Positions 7,440 to 17,004 of a stretch of DNA of 37,815 nucleotides are shown here, in pieces. The position numbers and the translations under genes are program-made. The notes below the pieces were generated by a model that was not told the origin of the DNA, made no database searches, and saw nothing but the letters and a program-made list of their open reading frames with translations. This stretch comes from Dulcicalothrix desertica PCC 7102 (lineage in GTDB: Bacteria > Cyanobacteriota > Cyanobacteriia > Cyanobacteriales > Nostocaceae), in NCBI RefSeq assembly GCF_003991905.1, contig NZ_RSCL01000002.1, positions 160,321 through 198,135 of the forward strand. Direction: 5' to 3'. The number at the start of each line of letters is the position of its first letter. Position 1 is the first letter of the stretch.

Positions 7440-8603
7440 CTAACTCATTTCATACGACTCCTCATCATCACTTGAGTTATTTATTTCACAAATAATCTTC
7501 TCAAATTCTTTACGCAATGCAGCAAGTTTTCCTATCCATTGGTTTGAAGAGGTAATAGCTTCTTCTTCATTGTGACGAGCTTCAGTAATTTGCTTTTCAA
7601 TCTCCCCGTAAACTTGTAGTTCAACTTCTTTAAGTTGCATTTCAGTCTGACCTTCAAGGTCTTTTCCTAATGCGATAAACTGGCTCGTAATATCGCGTCT
7701 TGCATCAGACAATTTTTTATATTGTTGTTCTTCTTCCTCCTTAGCGTATATATCTACTGCTAACATACCGACCGACAGCAAAAGACCAAGAAATTTAGCT
7801 ACGTTGCCTATACCTTTAGCAATATTTGCTGCCTGCCAAGGCTTGAATTTAAAACCTAAAAATTTTCCAATAGTACGAATACCTTTATGGAGTGGACTTC
7901 CAGCTACGTGCCTTGTTCGTAAAAACACTCGCCCAGCAGAGTTACTTCCTGTCTTTGTCGCTAATTTTGTTATGCCAACTCCTACTTTCTTACCAATATA
8001 TTGTTTTTTAAGCAACTCGCAAGGCGCCTCGATATCAATTGCTGTAGAGCCAAGTAAGGTTTGTGAGCGCCTAATAGCACCGTACTCAATTAAAGATAAT
8101 CGAATTCCCTCATAAAACTTTTGCATCCGGCTTGCGTTAAAAAGCTCATCTTTATGATGTTGGTGTTCAGGTTCACAAGATAACTGTGCTGCTAACAGCA
8201 TTACAGGAACAATCTCGAAATAGTCGTTGCCATAATGCTGCCGCGCATAACGACGAATGCGCTCAATATGACCCCCATTACCACTGGAACCGTCTAAAGC
8301 AAACAGTTTATCGGGATTATTAATAAATTTATCTAGTTCATATGAGCCACGCCGTGAATCTCGGAAATTTTTATGTACGTTTAGCAGAATAATTAGCGGC
8401 TTGGCATTTTCCTTAAGTAAACGCAAAAACTTAAATTCGCTTTCTTGGATGCTGTCATTTGTTACCACATAGCAGATGACATCAGACTCACTGATAACAC
8501 TTTGGGCAATTTCTTCGTCCGTTTTACCATCAGGGGCGCCAATTCCTGGAGTATCGATAATACGGAGATTGGAATCTCGACCTAGTTTACAGCGCTGCTG
8601 ACC
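7440..8603 (-). pseudogene. GTPase-like protein, N-terminally truncated
   Basis: The open frame runs well past the GTG at 8468, up to a TGA at 8604-8606. It encodes RCKLGRDSNLRIIDTPG (G3 motif DTPG), then SDVICYVVTNDSIQESEF and a long body with KPLIILLNVHKNF. A hydrophobic segment (VAKFLGLLLSVGMLAVDIYA) is followed by a charged coiled-coil tail. The P-loop (G1) and switch I regions that should precede the DTPG motif are absent, replaced abruptly by sequence belonging to a plus-strand Uma2 gene. It is therefore a 5'-deleted gene, although the remaining ~385 codons are undamaged. The frame is longer and more convincing than its GTG-initiated part alone. Confidence 0.75.
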
Positions 8604-9039
8604 TCAATCTCTACTATGATGTGAAGCATCCGCAGTGGTACAAACGTCCCGATTGGTTTGGTGTGGTTGGAGTTGGGCAATTATACCAAGGAGAAGATAT
8701 AAGATTAAGTTATGTAACTTGGCAGGAGAACGCAAATTCCTTTTGTCGTCGTTGAGTTACTATCTCCAGGTACAGAAGATGAAGATTTAGGAGCGACGGG
8801 CGCCTTGGTATGCCAGCATTAGGTTTAAGTTTGGGGTTGATAGCAGGTTATGGGAAGGAGCATTTCGAGGTATTGATAGGTTATGGTTACGCTGGTTTAC
8901 TCTTAAAGGAGAATTAATTCTTTCTCCTGATGAGCGAGCAGAGTTATCTGAACAAAAAGCTATCGAAGCGAAGATGAGAGTGGAAAAACTTGCAGCAAAA
9001 TTGCGTCAGCTAGGAATAAATCCTGATGAAATCGTATGA
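8585..9039 (+). pseudogene. Uma2-family (DUF820) endonuclease, degraded
   Basis: Plus-strand fragments read in order as Uma2 sequence: DLNLYYDVKHPQWYKRPDWF, LSYVTWQENAN, then in another frame PFVVVELLSPGTEDEDLG, then after an internal deletion PALGLSLGLIAGY, then in a third frame RLWLRWFTLKGELILSPDER and AKLRQLGINPDEIV. At least two frameshifts and the loss of about 70 internal residues are needed to explain it. The N-terminal ~90 residues are also missing, cut at the same point as the divergent GTPase gene. Confidence 0.8.
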
Positions 9040-9345
9040 TTTTCTACAATCAAAGTTTCATATTGCGGGAGTAGGTTTTTCTCAAGCTTTTCCAATACTG
9101 CTTATAGAATAATATCTGTTACGCACAAAACAGGCGCCTAAACTACTTTGATTTGATAGGATTTCTCTGTGTTCTCTGCGTCTAATAAGGCAATAATCTT
9201 TAGTCACTGCACAGGCGAGACGCCCGTGCTACAATTGATGGCATCTAATACTATATATTGTCTAATTCTTTAAGCTTTCTCTGTAATAATACTGTGCCAT
9301 ATTAAATACAGCCATTTCTAAAATGTAAGCATAGTAACTAGTAAA
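9040..9345. other. Intergenic region upstream of the dynamin-like GTPase
   Basis: About 300 bp without a gene. It is AT-rich, with a CTCTGTGTTCTCTGCGTC segment near 9165 of a kind related to the CCACAGAGACACGGAG segment near 31991. No clear promoter or ribosome site is visible. Confidence 0.4.
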
Positions 9346-9354
9346 GTGCCTACC

Positions 9355-11805
9355 ATGTCACAGTCCCCGTTGCAGTGTCAAAACCTCAAAGCACAAGTAG
9401 ATGATATTTTAGAGCTTTTGCACCAAGAGTCAGCATTACGCGCGTGCGATATTACTCCTGTCCAAACTTCTTTGGGTAAAGCAATATCACCAAAGTTTGA
9501 AATTGTATTTGCAGGCGCCTTTAGTGCGGGTAAGTCGATGTTAATCAATGCACTGCTTGGACGTGAATTATTATATAGTGCAGAAGGACATGCCACGGGA
9601 ACGGAATGTAAGATTGAGTACGCGGCGCCTGATAAAGAACGAGTAGTATTGACGTTTTTGAGTGAAGCGGAAGTTCGTGAGCAAGCTATTTCAATATGTC
9701 AACAGTTAGGTTTTGCTAACGTTAGCAATATAAATAAAGCTGAAGTTGTTGAATTATTGCAGCAAGGATGCAGGACAATTATTGAGAAAGAAGGTGGCGA
9801 AACCAAATCAGAGTTAGCCAAGCAAGCAAAGGCATTAATCTTGTTATTAGAAGGGTATGTGGCAAACAGGCAGCGTATTAATACTCTTGATAATGCTACC
9901 TATTCGATGGAAGAGTTCAATTTTACAACGCTCAAGGAAGCTGCTGCTTACGCGCGCAGAGGTAGTAACAGTGCGGTGTTAAAGCGAATTGAATATTACT
10001 GTTATCATCCTTTACTCCAGGACGGGAATGTAATTATAGATACACCTGGTATCGATGCGCCAGTTGCTCGTGATGCAGCTTTAGCTTACGCCAAAATTCA
10101 GCATCCTGATACTTCGGCAGTTGTATGTGTGTTAAAATCTGCGGCAGCAGGTGAAATGACGAAGGAAGAAACTCAGCTTATAGAAACAATTGCTAATAAT
10201 CCTGGGATACGTGATAGAGTTTTTTATGTTTTTAACCGCATTGATGAAACTTGGTATAATGCCCAGTTGCGGCAAAGACTCGAAAGTTTATTGAATGTAC
10301 AGTTTTGTAAAAGTGCCAGGGTTTATAAAACGAGTGGTTTATTAGGTTTTTATGGTAGTTTAATTCGACAAACTGCGAAGAGTGATAGGTATGGTTTAGA
10401 TACAATCTTTGCTGAAAGTGTTAAAGGATTGAATGGTAAAGAAGAAGCACCACAGTTTGTTTACGCTTTTAATAATTACTGTGTCAATTCTGGTAAGTTA
10501 TCTCCAACTCAATTTCGCATATCGGTAAATGGGTATGAAACACCTAATCAGAACTATACGCGAATTTTAGATGAGTGGGGTAGCGAGTTAATCGAACAAT
10601 TAATTCGAGATAGTGGAATTGAAGAATTTAGAGGCGCCATCACTCGTTATCTCAACGAAGAAAAACGTCCACAACTATTCAAAAATCTCGCTGATGATTT
10701 AGAAACTGTTTGTATTCAACTCAAGAATCATTATCAAACAGCGCAGCGCGAATTATATAGTCAACCGCGTGAAATAGAAGCGATGAAAAGCCATGAGTTA
10801 CAGCGTCTCAACCGCGAGTTGCAAGAAATTGGTAATGGACTGCGCTCTCATCTTACTCAAGAAGTAAACAATACAATTAACAATGAGTGTAATGCGTTTG
10901 AAGCAGATTTTCGGCAGCTTCAAGCAAAAATGATTCAACGTTTAGATGAATTATTAGAATCATTCTCTGTAGCTGATGCATATCGACGCGCGACTATTAG
11001 TCACCCTCGCAATGCTACGGCGCCGCTATTAGCTATTCTAGTAGAAGCTTTTTATTATCTTGCTAATCAACTCGAAGACGTATTAGTTCAAAATACTTTA
11101 GGATTAATTAGCAACTACTTCAAACGCTTAGGCGCCCGTATTAACACATCAGACTACTATCGTCAATTGTACCGCTTACTGGGTAACGATAGCGGTATTG
11201 AGACTGAACTGAGATTAATTGAGAAAGAAATAACTTTAGCTTTAATCAATGCTGCCAGCGTTGAATGTGACCGTTTTGTACGTGAAAGTCCAAAATTCTA
11301 TGAAGAAGGCACTTTTTCTATCAACCACTTTCGCAAAACATTACAGCAAACCTCACTTGGTTACGACAGCGAAAGCATGGTAGACGCAGAACCAGAAATT
11401 CGACAACTATTAAAGTTAGACTTTGAGCCGAAAGTATCTAGCACCATCCGCAAAACCTTCCGTCAAACAATTAACCAAACTCTAAAAAATCAACTTCTAC
11501 CGCTAGCTGATAAGCAAGCTGATGCAATATTACAACAGTATGCGAGCGCGCGTAGCTATTTAGAGAAAACTTTAGAACAAGAAGCAACAGAGAAAATTGC
11601 TCAAAATCAACGCTTGTTAGATGTTGTGGAACAAAAAATCATGGCGTATAATCAAGCTACTTCTAGTATAAATAGCTGCTTGCAAGCAATGGCTTTGAAT
11701 CAGCATTTATTACCATCTATTCACATTGTTAATAATTCGAGCAGTGTCAATACTGTAGATAGCGTTGCTTCTATAAACCAAGGGTTCAATCGCGTCTTGT
11801 TGTAG
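9355..11805 (+). CDS. Dynamin-like GTPase (bacterial dynamin-like protein)
   Basis: A large GTPase of about 816 aa. The G1 P-loop GAFSAGKS is at residues ~54-61, a G2-like GTEC follows at about 85, the G3 motif is DTPGID near 229, and the G4-like NRID is near 294. The remaining ~500 residues are helical and charged with coiled-coil character, as in bacterial dynamin-like proteins that bind or remodel membranes. A short hydrophobic stretch (APLLAILVEAFYYLANQL) near 555-575 may be a membrane-contact paddle. An in-frame GTG at 9346 is also possible, but I prefer the ATG at 9355. The truncated GTPase just upstream is a different, smaller protein. Exact role unknown; membrane dynamics or stress survival is inferred from the family. 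Confidence 0.85.
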   Translation: MSQSPLQCQNLKAQVDDILELLHQESALRACDITPVQTSLGKAISPKFEIVFAGAFSAGKSMLINALLGRELLYSAEGHATGTECKIEYAAPDKERVVLTFLSEAEVREQAISICQQLGFANVSNINKAEVVELLQQGCRTIIEKEGGETKSELAKQAKALILLLEGYVANRQRINTLDNATYSMEEFNFTTLKEAAAYARRGSNSAVLKRIEYYCYHPLLQDGNVIIDTPGIDAPVARDAALAYAKIQHPDTSAVVCVLKSAAAGEMTKEETQLIETIANNPGIRDRVFYVFNRIDETWYNAQLRQRLESLLNVQFCKSARVYKTSGLLGFYGSLIRQTAKSDRYGLDTIFAESVKGLNGKEEAPQFVYAFNNYCVNSGKLSPTQFRISVNGYETPNQNYTRILDEWGSELIEQLIRDSGIEEFRGAITRYLNEEKRPQLFKNLADDLETVCIQLKNHYQTAQRELYSQPREIEAMKSHELQRLNRELQEIGNGLRSHLTQEVNNTINNECNAFEADFRQLQAKMIQRLDELLESFSVADAYRRATISHPRNATAPLLAILVEAFYYLANQLEDVLVQNTLGLISNYFKRLGARINTSDYYRQLYRLLGNDSGIETELRLIEKEITLALINAASVECDRFVRESPKFYEEGTFSINHFRKTLQQTSLGYDSESMVDAEPEIRQLLKLDFEPKVSSTIRKTFRQTINQTLKNQLLPLADKQADAILQQYASARSYLEKTLEQEATEKIAQNQRLLDVVEQKIMAYNQATSSINSCLQAMALNQHLLPSIHIVNNSSSVNTVDSVASINQGFNRVLL

Positions 11806-11953
11806 TACAAATGATTCATAAATATGGCTGATTGTAACAGCTAGAAAATTGCTAAAATACTAATGCTTGATTGTGCGGATACAAACTCTAGGTATGGATT
11901 AGAGTAAAGTTTGGTAATAATCATTTTATCAATATCCATTACCCTGAAGTATT

Positions 11954-12565
11954 ATGCACCTGAGATTTTCTCAAGATATTAAGTCCTTATTGCAACATTT
12001 AGCTGATAAACCTTTGACTCTGGGCGATATTATTGCAGAAACCTCAGAACGGGGTTTTAGCTTGGTGATTGCATTATTGGTACTACCATTTTTGTTGCCT
12101 ATGCCACCAGGGTTAAGTACTCCTCTCGGTGTTGCTTGCTTGTTGATGGCAGTACAAATGGCTTTGGGAAGGCGTACACCGTGGCTTCCAAAAAAAATTG
12201 CTACTTTTCAATTTCCTAAACGTTTTGCTCAGGCTCTGTTACAAAATTTACAGCGTGTTACAAAAATTTTAGAAAAAATTTCTCGACCACGTTTTGAGAA
12301 AATTGCCGATAATGATTTAACTTGGCGCCTCAATGGCATATGCTTGACTTGGTTGGCAATATTACTAATGTCACCATATCCTCCTGCCACGAATATGATT
12401 CCTGCTGTGGGAATGTTATTGTTGGCGGTTGCGACGATTGAGTCAGACGGTTTATTAATGTGCTTAGGCTATGTAGCCACCGTTTTGAACACTCTGTTCT
12501 TCGGTTTTGCTTTTTACCTTTTGTATGCAGGCGCCACCTACTTGCTACCTAATGTTTTTCGTTAA
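11954..12565 (+). CDS. ExoD-family membrane protein
   Basis: The 203-aa protein matches the ExoD (exopolysaccharide synthesis) family: an N-terminal helical segment, then LVIALLVLPFLLPMPPGLS, a second membrane segment VACLLMAVQMALG, the RRTPWLPKKI motif, and two further hydrophobic segments near 130-195. About four membrane spans are expected in the inner membrane. ExoD was named for an effect on exopolysaccharide and alkaline sensitivity in rhizobia; its biochemical role is unclear. It converges with the ABC ATPase gene with no gap between the stops. Confidence 0.85.
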   Translation: MHLRFSQDIKSLLQHLADKPLTLGDIIAETSERGFSLVIALLVLPFLLPMPPGLSTPLGVACLLMAVQMALGRRTPWLPKKIATFQFPKRFAQALLQNLQRVTKILEKISRPRFEKIADNDLTWRLNGICLTWLAILLMSPYPPATNMIPAVGMLLLAVATIESDGLLMCLGYVATVLNTLFFGFAFYLLYAGATYLLPNVFR

Positions 12566-13228
12566 TCAATTTAAAATCAAACCATCCTGAACTCGAATAA
12601 TTCGTTTGGTTTGAGCAGCTATATCTGGTTCATGGGTGACAATTACAATTGTGATACCTTGTTCGTTGAGTTCCGAGAGTAAGTTCATTACTTCTTGGGA
12701 TGTTTCGGTATCTAATGCTCCTGTTGGTTCATCTGCGAGAACTAGTGCTGGTCGGTTTACCAAAGCGCGCGCGATAGCAACTCGCTGTTGTTGTCCACCC
12801 GATAGTTGACTGGGACGGTTTGAAACACGTTCGGCTAAACCGACTCTTTGCAATGCTTGTAATGCTCGTTGGCGCCGTTGTGTTTTTGATACGTTGGCAT
12901 AAACCATTGGTAACATGACATTATCAAGAGCAGTAGCGCGCGACAGTAAGTTAAATTGCTGAAATACAAAACCAATTCTTTGATTACGAATATAAGCTAA
13001 TTCGTCATCATCAAAAGTAGTCAGGTTTCTACCCTCTAATATATAGTGTCCAGATGTCGGACGGTCGAGACACCCAATAATATTCATTAACGTAGATTTT
13101 CCCGAACCAGAGGCGCCCATTATTGCCACATATTCGCCTTCGTCAATAAAAAGCTCAATTCCCTTAAGGATGGGAACATTCATTTCTCCTAAGCGATAAG
13201 TTTTAGTAATCGATTCCATGTAAATCAT
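12566..13228 (-). CDS. MacB/LolD-type ABC transporter ATPase
   Basis: About 220 aa with all ABC ATPase motifs: Walker A GASGSGKST, Q-loop in FVFQQFNLL, signature [15 protein letters not shown], Walker B VLADEPTGALD and a switch His in IVIVTHEP. It belongs to the LolD/MacB branch that powers tripartite efflux or lipoprotein transport rather than import. The permease and adaptor genes lie upstream on the same strand, but a ~200-bp repeat-filled gap separates it from the permease. An in-frame TTG at 13237 and an ATG at 13219 are alternative starts. Confidence 0.92.
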   Translation of the reverse strand: MIYMESITKTYRLGEMNVPILKGIELFIDEGEYVAIMGASGSGKSTLMNIIGCLDRPTSGHYILEGRNLTTFDDDELAYIRNQRIGFVFQQFNLLSRATALDNVMLPMVYANVSKTQRRQRALQALQRVGLAERVSNRPSQLSGGQQQRVAIARALVNRPALVLADEPTGALDTETSQEVMNLLSELNEQGITIVIVTHEPDIAAQTKRIIRVQDGLILN

Positions 13229-13251
13229 AATTTTCAATTAGGAGTTAAAAA

Positions 13252-13279
13252 TGTAGAGACGGCGATTTATCGCGTCTCT
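13252..13279. repeat. Palindromic repeat, family C, copy 1
   Basis: TGTAGAGACGGCGATTT followed by ATCGCGTCTC forms an imperfect hairpin. The same element occurs as a larger inverted pair at 27294-27377. It lies between the permease and ATPase genes of the efflux operon. Confidence 0.65.
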
Positions 13280-13327
13280 TAAAAGGATGCCCGAAAAGTT
13301 AATCCTTAGTACGCAATTCTTGGTTTA

Positions 13328-13399
13328 ATCCCCCCTAACCCCCCTTAGTAAGGGGGGGATAGTCTTTTTTCCCCCCTTATTAAGGGGGGTAGGGGGGAT
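13328..13399. repeat. C/G-rich dispersed palindromic repeat, family B, copy 2
   Basis: Two tandem palindromes of the type AATCCCCCC...CCCCTTAGTAAGGGG and CCCCTTATTAAGGGG...GGGGGGATT. The layout is nearly the same as at 3003-3082. It lies inside the mac-like operon, between the permease and ATPase genes. Confidence 0.75.
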
Positions 13400-13440
13400 T
13401 TAAAGACTATGGGTAAATTTTATAGTTTTCAAGCATCCTC

Positions 13441-14733
13441 CTAGTCGCTTCTAAGAGCGGTAATAGGGTCTAATTTAGCTGCGTTACGTGCAGGAATTAC
13501 TCCAGCGACTAAACCTACAGACAACGAGAGTCCTAAACCAGCAATAACTGATAATAGAGAAATAACAAAGGGAAACTTGAAAATATTTGCGGCGCCAAAG
13601 GCAATTAAAATACCACTTCCAATTCCAATACCTCCTCCAAGCGTGGAAATTACAATTGCTTCGGTTAAAAATTGATTGAGTATTGCTGAATTTGTGGCGC
13701 CTACTGCTTTGCGAATTCCAATTTCGCGCGTTCGTTCCACAACAGACACTAACATAATATTGGCAATTCCAATTCCCCCAACAACTAATGATATTCCAGC
13801 AATGGCTACAATCATGACTGTAAATAAACCAACTATATTGGTAAAAGTACTAATAATATCAGCTTGGTTGGTAATGCGAAAATCGTCTTCTTGGGGTGGA
13901 TAGATATTGTGACGTAAGCGTAAGAGATTGGTGACTTGAAACTGTACCGCGTCTAATTGTTCACCCGCTTTAATTAAAATCGCATTTACAGAAACTCCTG
14001 ATAAAGCATTATTACCAACTAACCTTGCCGACATAGTAGTTAAAGGAATAAAAACGACTTCATCTCTGTCCATTCCTCCCTGCGAACCTTTCGACTCTGT
14101 TACCCCAATGACTTCGTAAGCTTCACCTCGAATTCTAATTCGTTTACCTAATGGGTCGCTACGATTAAATAAATTACTCTCTATTGTTGGGCCAATTACA
14201 GCAACTAATGATGAAGTGTCGAGTTCTTCTTGGTTAAAATATCTGCCGTTTTGAATTTGAATCTCTCTAACTACTGGGTAGTTTAAGTCTGTTCCGAAAA
14301 CTGGCGTTGAGTTGTTTTGACCTTCATAAACAACTTGTGCATTTCGTTGTAAGTAAGCAGATACAATTTGTGCAGACGGCGCCTGTTCTGCAATTGCTTT
14401 CGCATCATCCCATGTTAATGTACTGCTGCTTCCCGTTCCCTGGCGAATATTTCCACTTCTTGCGGAACCAGAAAATACCGAAAGGACATCTGGGCCCAGT
14501 GCTTGAATTTGTTGCTCAGTTCCTTTTTGTACACCTTGACCAACAGATGTTATGGCAATAACCGAGGCTATCCCAATAATTACACCTAGCATTGTTAATC
14601 CAGTGCGTAATTTGTTACTCCATAGCGTTTCAACCGCCATTGAGATTATTTCCGTTACTGGAATAGGACGCTTACTTTTTTGTTTGGGATTGTTGTATTT
14701 AAGTTTGTTGTATTGAAGTAAAGGCTTTGCCAT
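13441..14733 (-). CDS. MacB-type ABC transporter permease
   Basis: About 430 aa with MacB/FtsX topology: a short cytosolic N-terminus, the first membrane span in TMLGVIIGIASVIAITSVG, a large periplasmic domain, then three C-terminal spans. The conserved loop VVERTREIGIRKAVGAT, which couples to the ATPase, follows the second span. The start at 14733 (MAKPLLQ) gives a 28-bp gap from the adaptor gene. The longer in-frame start at 14799 would overlap the adaptor by 38 bp and adds a non-conserved stretch. Together with the adaptor and ATPase it should form a tripartite efflux pump; the substrate is not apparent. Confidence 0.9.
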   Translation of the reverse strand: MAKPLLQYNKLKYNNPKQKSKRPIPVTEIISMAVETLWSNKLRTGLTMLGVIIGIASVIAITSVGQGVQKGTEQQIQALGPDVLSVFSGSARSGNIRQGTGSSSTLTWDDAKAIAEQAPSAQIVSAYLQRNAQVVYEGQNNSTPVFGTDLNYPVVREIQIQNGRYFNQEELDTSSLVAVIGPTIESNLFNRSDPLGKRIRIRGEAYEVIGVTESKGSQGGMDRDEVVFIPLTTMSARLVGNNALSGVSVNAILIKAGEQLDAVQFQVTNLLRLRHNIYPPQEDDFRITNQADIISTFTNIVGLFTVMIVAIAGISLVVGGIGIANIMLVSVVERTREIGIRKAVGATNSAILNQFLTEAIVISTLGGGIGIGSGILIAFGAANIFKFPFVISLLSVIAGLGLSLSVGLVAGVIPARNAAKLDPITALRSD

Positions 14734-14761
14734 ATTGCAATATTTATGTAAACTTATTAAA

Positions 14762-16306
14762 TTAAGGCGCCCCACGTCTTGAACCACCACCACCTGCACC
14801 AGGAAGTACTCCTCCGCGTGGCGTTGACTGAGGTCTTGAGCCTGGTGGAAAGCTAAGTAATACCCTTTCGTTTCCTTTCAATCCAGATTTAACTTCTGTA
14901 TATCTATTTACTGTTACACCTGTTTCAATAGGAGTAAACACTGGTTTATTATCTTCTCCTGCTACAAATACACCTGTTCTTCTTTGTTGACGTACAACTG
15001 CTGCTGTTGGTACTACAAGGGCATTTTCTAATTGACCGACTTGGAAATCTGCCGTTACATTCATTCCCGAACGCAGTAGATTTTTGTTATCCGAGACGAT
15101 TTCTGCTTTGACTTGAAAGCTAGTAACGTTTTGCTCTACGGTAGCTTGAGCAGCAATTTGAGTTACTCGACCTTCAAAAACTACACCTGGATGAGCATCT
15201 GCTGTAACTAGTACTTTTTGCCCAAGACTAATTTTACTAATATTTACTTCTGCAACATTTGCTACTAACTGATTTGTTGAAGCGAGAGATACAACAGACG
15301 AAGAAGTTGCGCTAGATACAGCACTACCTGAAGTTGTTGGTGTTACAAAGGCGCCTGGGTCAGAATATTTTTGCGTTACAACACCATCAAAAGGCGCCCG
15401 AAGTATTGTGTCATTAATTTGAGTTTGAACAGTTCGCAACGAACCGCGCGCAGATTCGACTTGAGCGCGCGCACCTGAAATATCTTCTTGTCGAGTTCCC
15501 GCTTTTAAAAGTGCTAAAGCTTGCTGCCTCTGTCTAACTTGCGCGCGCGCGGTCTCTATATCCTCCGGACGTGAACCAGCTTTTTGTAATGCCAACGCTT
15601 GTTGTGCTTCTGTAACACTTGCTCGCGCGCTGTCACGGTCAGCACGAATTTGATTTAAAGCTTGCAGCGAAATAGCACCACTAGTGTAAAGCTGCTGATT
15701 ACGACGTAAATCATCTTCAGCTTTAGTTAAACTTGCTGTAGCCTGTTGTAAACGCGCTTGTGCTTGACCAATATCTTGAGGTCTGTTACCAACTATAGCT
15801 TTTTGTAAATTTGCTTCTGCTTCATCCAATGCAGCTTGTGCGGAAGCAATATCTTGAGGACGATTTCCTGCTATTAACTTTTGTAAATTAGATTCTTGCT
15901 GTGCTAACTGTCCCCTTGCTTGAGTAAGCTGTCCAAGCAAGTTGGAATCATCCATATAAGCAATAATCTGTCCCTGTTTAACAGTATCACCTTCTTTTAC
16001 AAGTAGCGATTTGAGAACACCTGACTGCTTAGGGCTAATATTAATCGACCTTTCTGGCTTAATACTTCCATTTGCCGAAACCTTGATCGGTAAAGTTCTC
16101 CTTTCTACAGGTTGTGTTAAAACCTTGCTTTTAGCTTCAATAGCAGGAACAATTACTACTTGACGGTAAACTGCATAGCCAATACCACCTAAAAGCCCAA
16201 GTACCACCACCCAAGGCAACCAGCTAATTTTACGCTTTTTCTTTTTCTCTGGTATATCTGGTAAAAAACCCGCACTATCTACAGGCTTTGATGTGTCTAA
16301 TGTCAT
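14762..16306 (-). CDS. HlyD/MacA-type periplasmic adaptor subunit
   Basis: The 514-aa product is a membrane fusion protein. An N-terminal anchor span (WLPWVVVLGLLGGIGYAVY, about 30-48) is followed by a lipoyl half-motif (SPKQSGVLKSLLVKEGDTVK). A long alpha-helical hairpin covers about 130-300, then come the second lipoyl half (ILRAPFDGVVTQKY) and beta-barrel domains. The hairpin is built of repeated units around NRPQDI, NRPQDI, SRPEDI and TRQEDI, which would lengthen the coiled coil reaching the outer-membrane partner. The C-terminus is Gly/Arg-rich. It is the first gene of the efflux operon. No outer-membrane partner is encoded nearby. DevB of heterocyst glycolipid export is a related adaptor, but the assignment to that role is not supported here. 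Confidence 0.9.
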   Translation of the reverse strand: MTLDTSKPVDSAGFLPDIPEKKKKRKISWLPWVVVLGLLGGIGYAVYRQVVIVPAIEAKSKVLTQPVERRTLPIKVSANGSIKPERSINISPKQSGVLKSLLVKEGDTVKQGQIIAYMDDSNLLGQLTQARGQLAQQESNLQKLIAGNRPQDIASAQAALDEAEANLQKAIVGNRPQDIGQAQARLQQATASLTKAEDDLRRNQQLYTSGAISLQALNQIRADRDSARASVTEAQQALALQKAGSRPEDIETARAQVRQRQQALALLKAGTRQEDISGARAQVESARGSLRTVQTQINDTILRAPFDGVVTQKYSDPGAFVTPTTSGSAVSSATSSSVVSLASTNQLVANVAEVNISKISLGQKVLVTADAHPGVVFEGRVTQIAAQATVEQNVTSFQVKAEIVSDNKNLLRSGMNVTADFQVGQLENALVVPTAAVVRQQRRTGVFVAGEDNKPVFTPIETGVTVNRYTEVKSGLKGNERVLLSFPPGSRPQSTPRGGVLPGAGGGGSRRGAP

Positions 16307-16656
16307 ATAAAGCTTTCCCGTATAAAAATATCAAAATAAAGCCAATGCTAGTTTTACCGTTACGCCAGATTATTCCTTGGCTGCATAGATTCAGGTTACA
16401 GGTGCTTATAAGCGTTCGGCGCCTAACTGTTTTTATATCTATAATATACGTTAAACTTTGATGGCTGTATGTGTCAAAAGTTTTAAAGAGTCCATGACTA
16501 AAGTCATGATTACAGGCTTTCAGGCTCATGCGGTTGCTTCTGGTAAAATTATTTATATAACGATAGAACGGCGATTAGGACTTGCTCGTATCTTTCTTGT
16601 CCTGTTACATAACTGTTGAGTTATTATAGTATTACAGACCGAAAATTATTTTACAA
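16307..16656. other. Divergent upstream region of the efflux operon and the HEPN module
   Basis: About 350 bp with no gene I trust. It should carry the promoter of the adaptor gene on the minus strand and of the small gene at 16657 on the plus strand. A short palindrome CATGACTAAAGTCATG lies at about 16493-16508. No NtcA-like GTA-N8-TAC site was evident by eye. Confidence 0.4.
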
Positions 16657-17004
16657 ATGACCTTAGAAAAGCTGGCAAATCAATCTCTCCTTGAAAAAAT
16701 ATATAGCTTTAGTAATGAGGCTGATATTGTTCATTATCTAGATGAAAATAGTAATCTAGAATATTTATTAATTGAAGCACATGATAAAATTAAACAAGTC
16801 TTCCCAGAAGAGAGGTTATCATTAAGAGTTGCGTTCGACCCTGAAATCGTGGGATGGCGAAAGTTAGTAATTGATATTCACACCAAACTGGATGCTGATG
16901 AAGCATTCAACAAAATAAAGATACTTGATAATAATTGGTGGCTTGATATAGTATCTACAAAAGCTAATGATTTAAATATTAATATTGAATTTGATGAAGT
17001 TTGA
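16657..17004 (+). CDS. Small acidic protein paired with a HEPN-like gene
   Basis: A 115-aa, acidic, cytosolic protein with mixed helix and strand character: a helical N-terminus, a central RLSLRVAFDPEI segment, and DNNWWLDIVS near the C-terminus. I do not recognise a family; it lacks the nucleotidyltransferase motif expected of a MNT partner. Its last codons overlap the ATG of the next gene by 11 bp, so the two are coupled. By context it may be a partner or antidote of the HEPN-like protein, which is inference. Confidence 0.6.
   Translation: MTLEKLANQSLLEKIYSFSNEADIVHYLDENSNLEYLLIEAHDKIKQVFPEERLSLRVAFDPEIVGWRKLVIDIHTKLDADEAFNKIKILDNNWWLDIVSTKANDLNINIEFDEV

Noticed and set aside
14734-14799. 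N-terminal extension of the MacB permease
   Set aside because: It overlaps the adaptor gene by 38 bp and lacks conserved sequence; the internal ATG at 14733 gives normal spacing and length.
14762-16306. Assignment of the adaptor as DevB of a devBCA heterocyst glycolipid exporter
   Set aside because: The adaptor, permease and ATPase order is shared by many MacAB-type pumps, and no NtcA site or hgl genes are seen nearby.
16275-16529. An 84-codon frame overlapping the start of the adaptor gene
   Set aside because: It covers the upstream region of the adaptor gene, has no recognisable domain and includes palindromic DNA.
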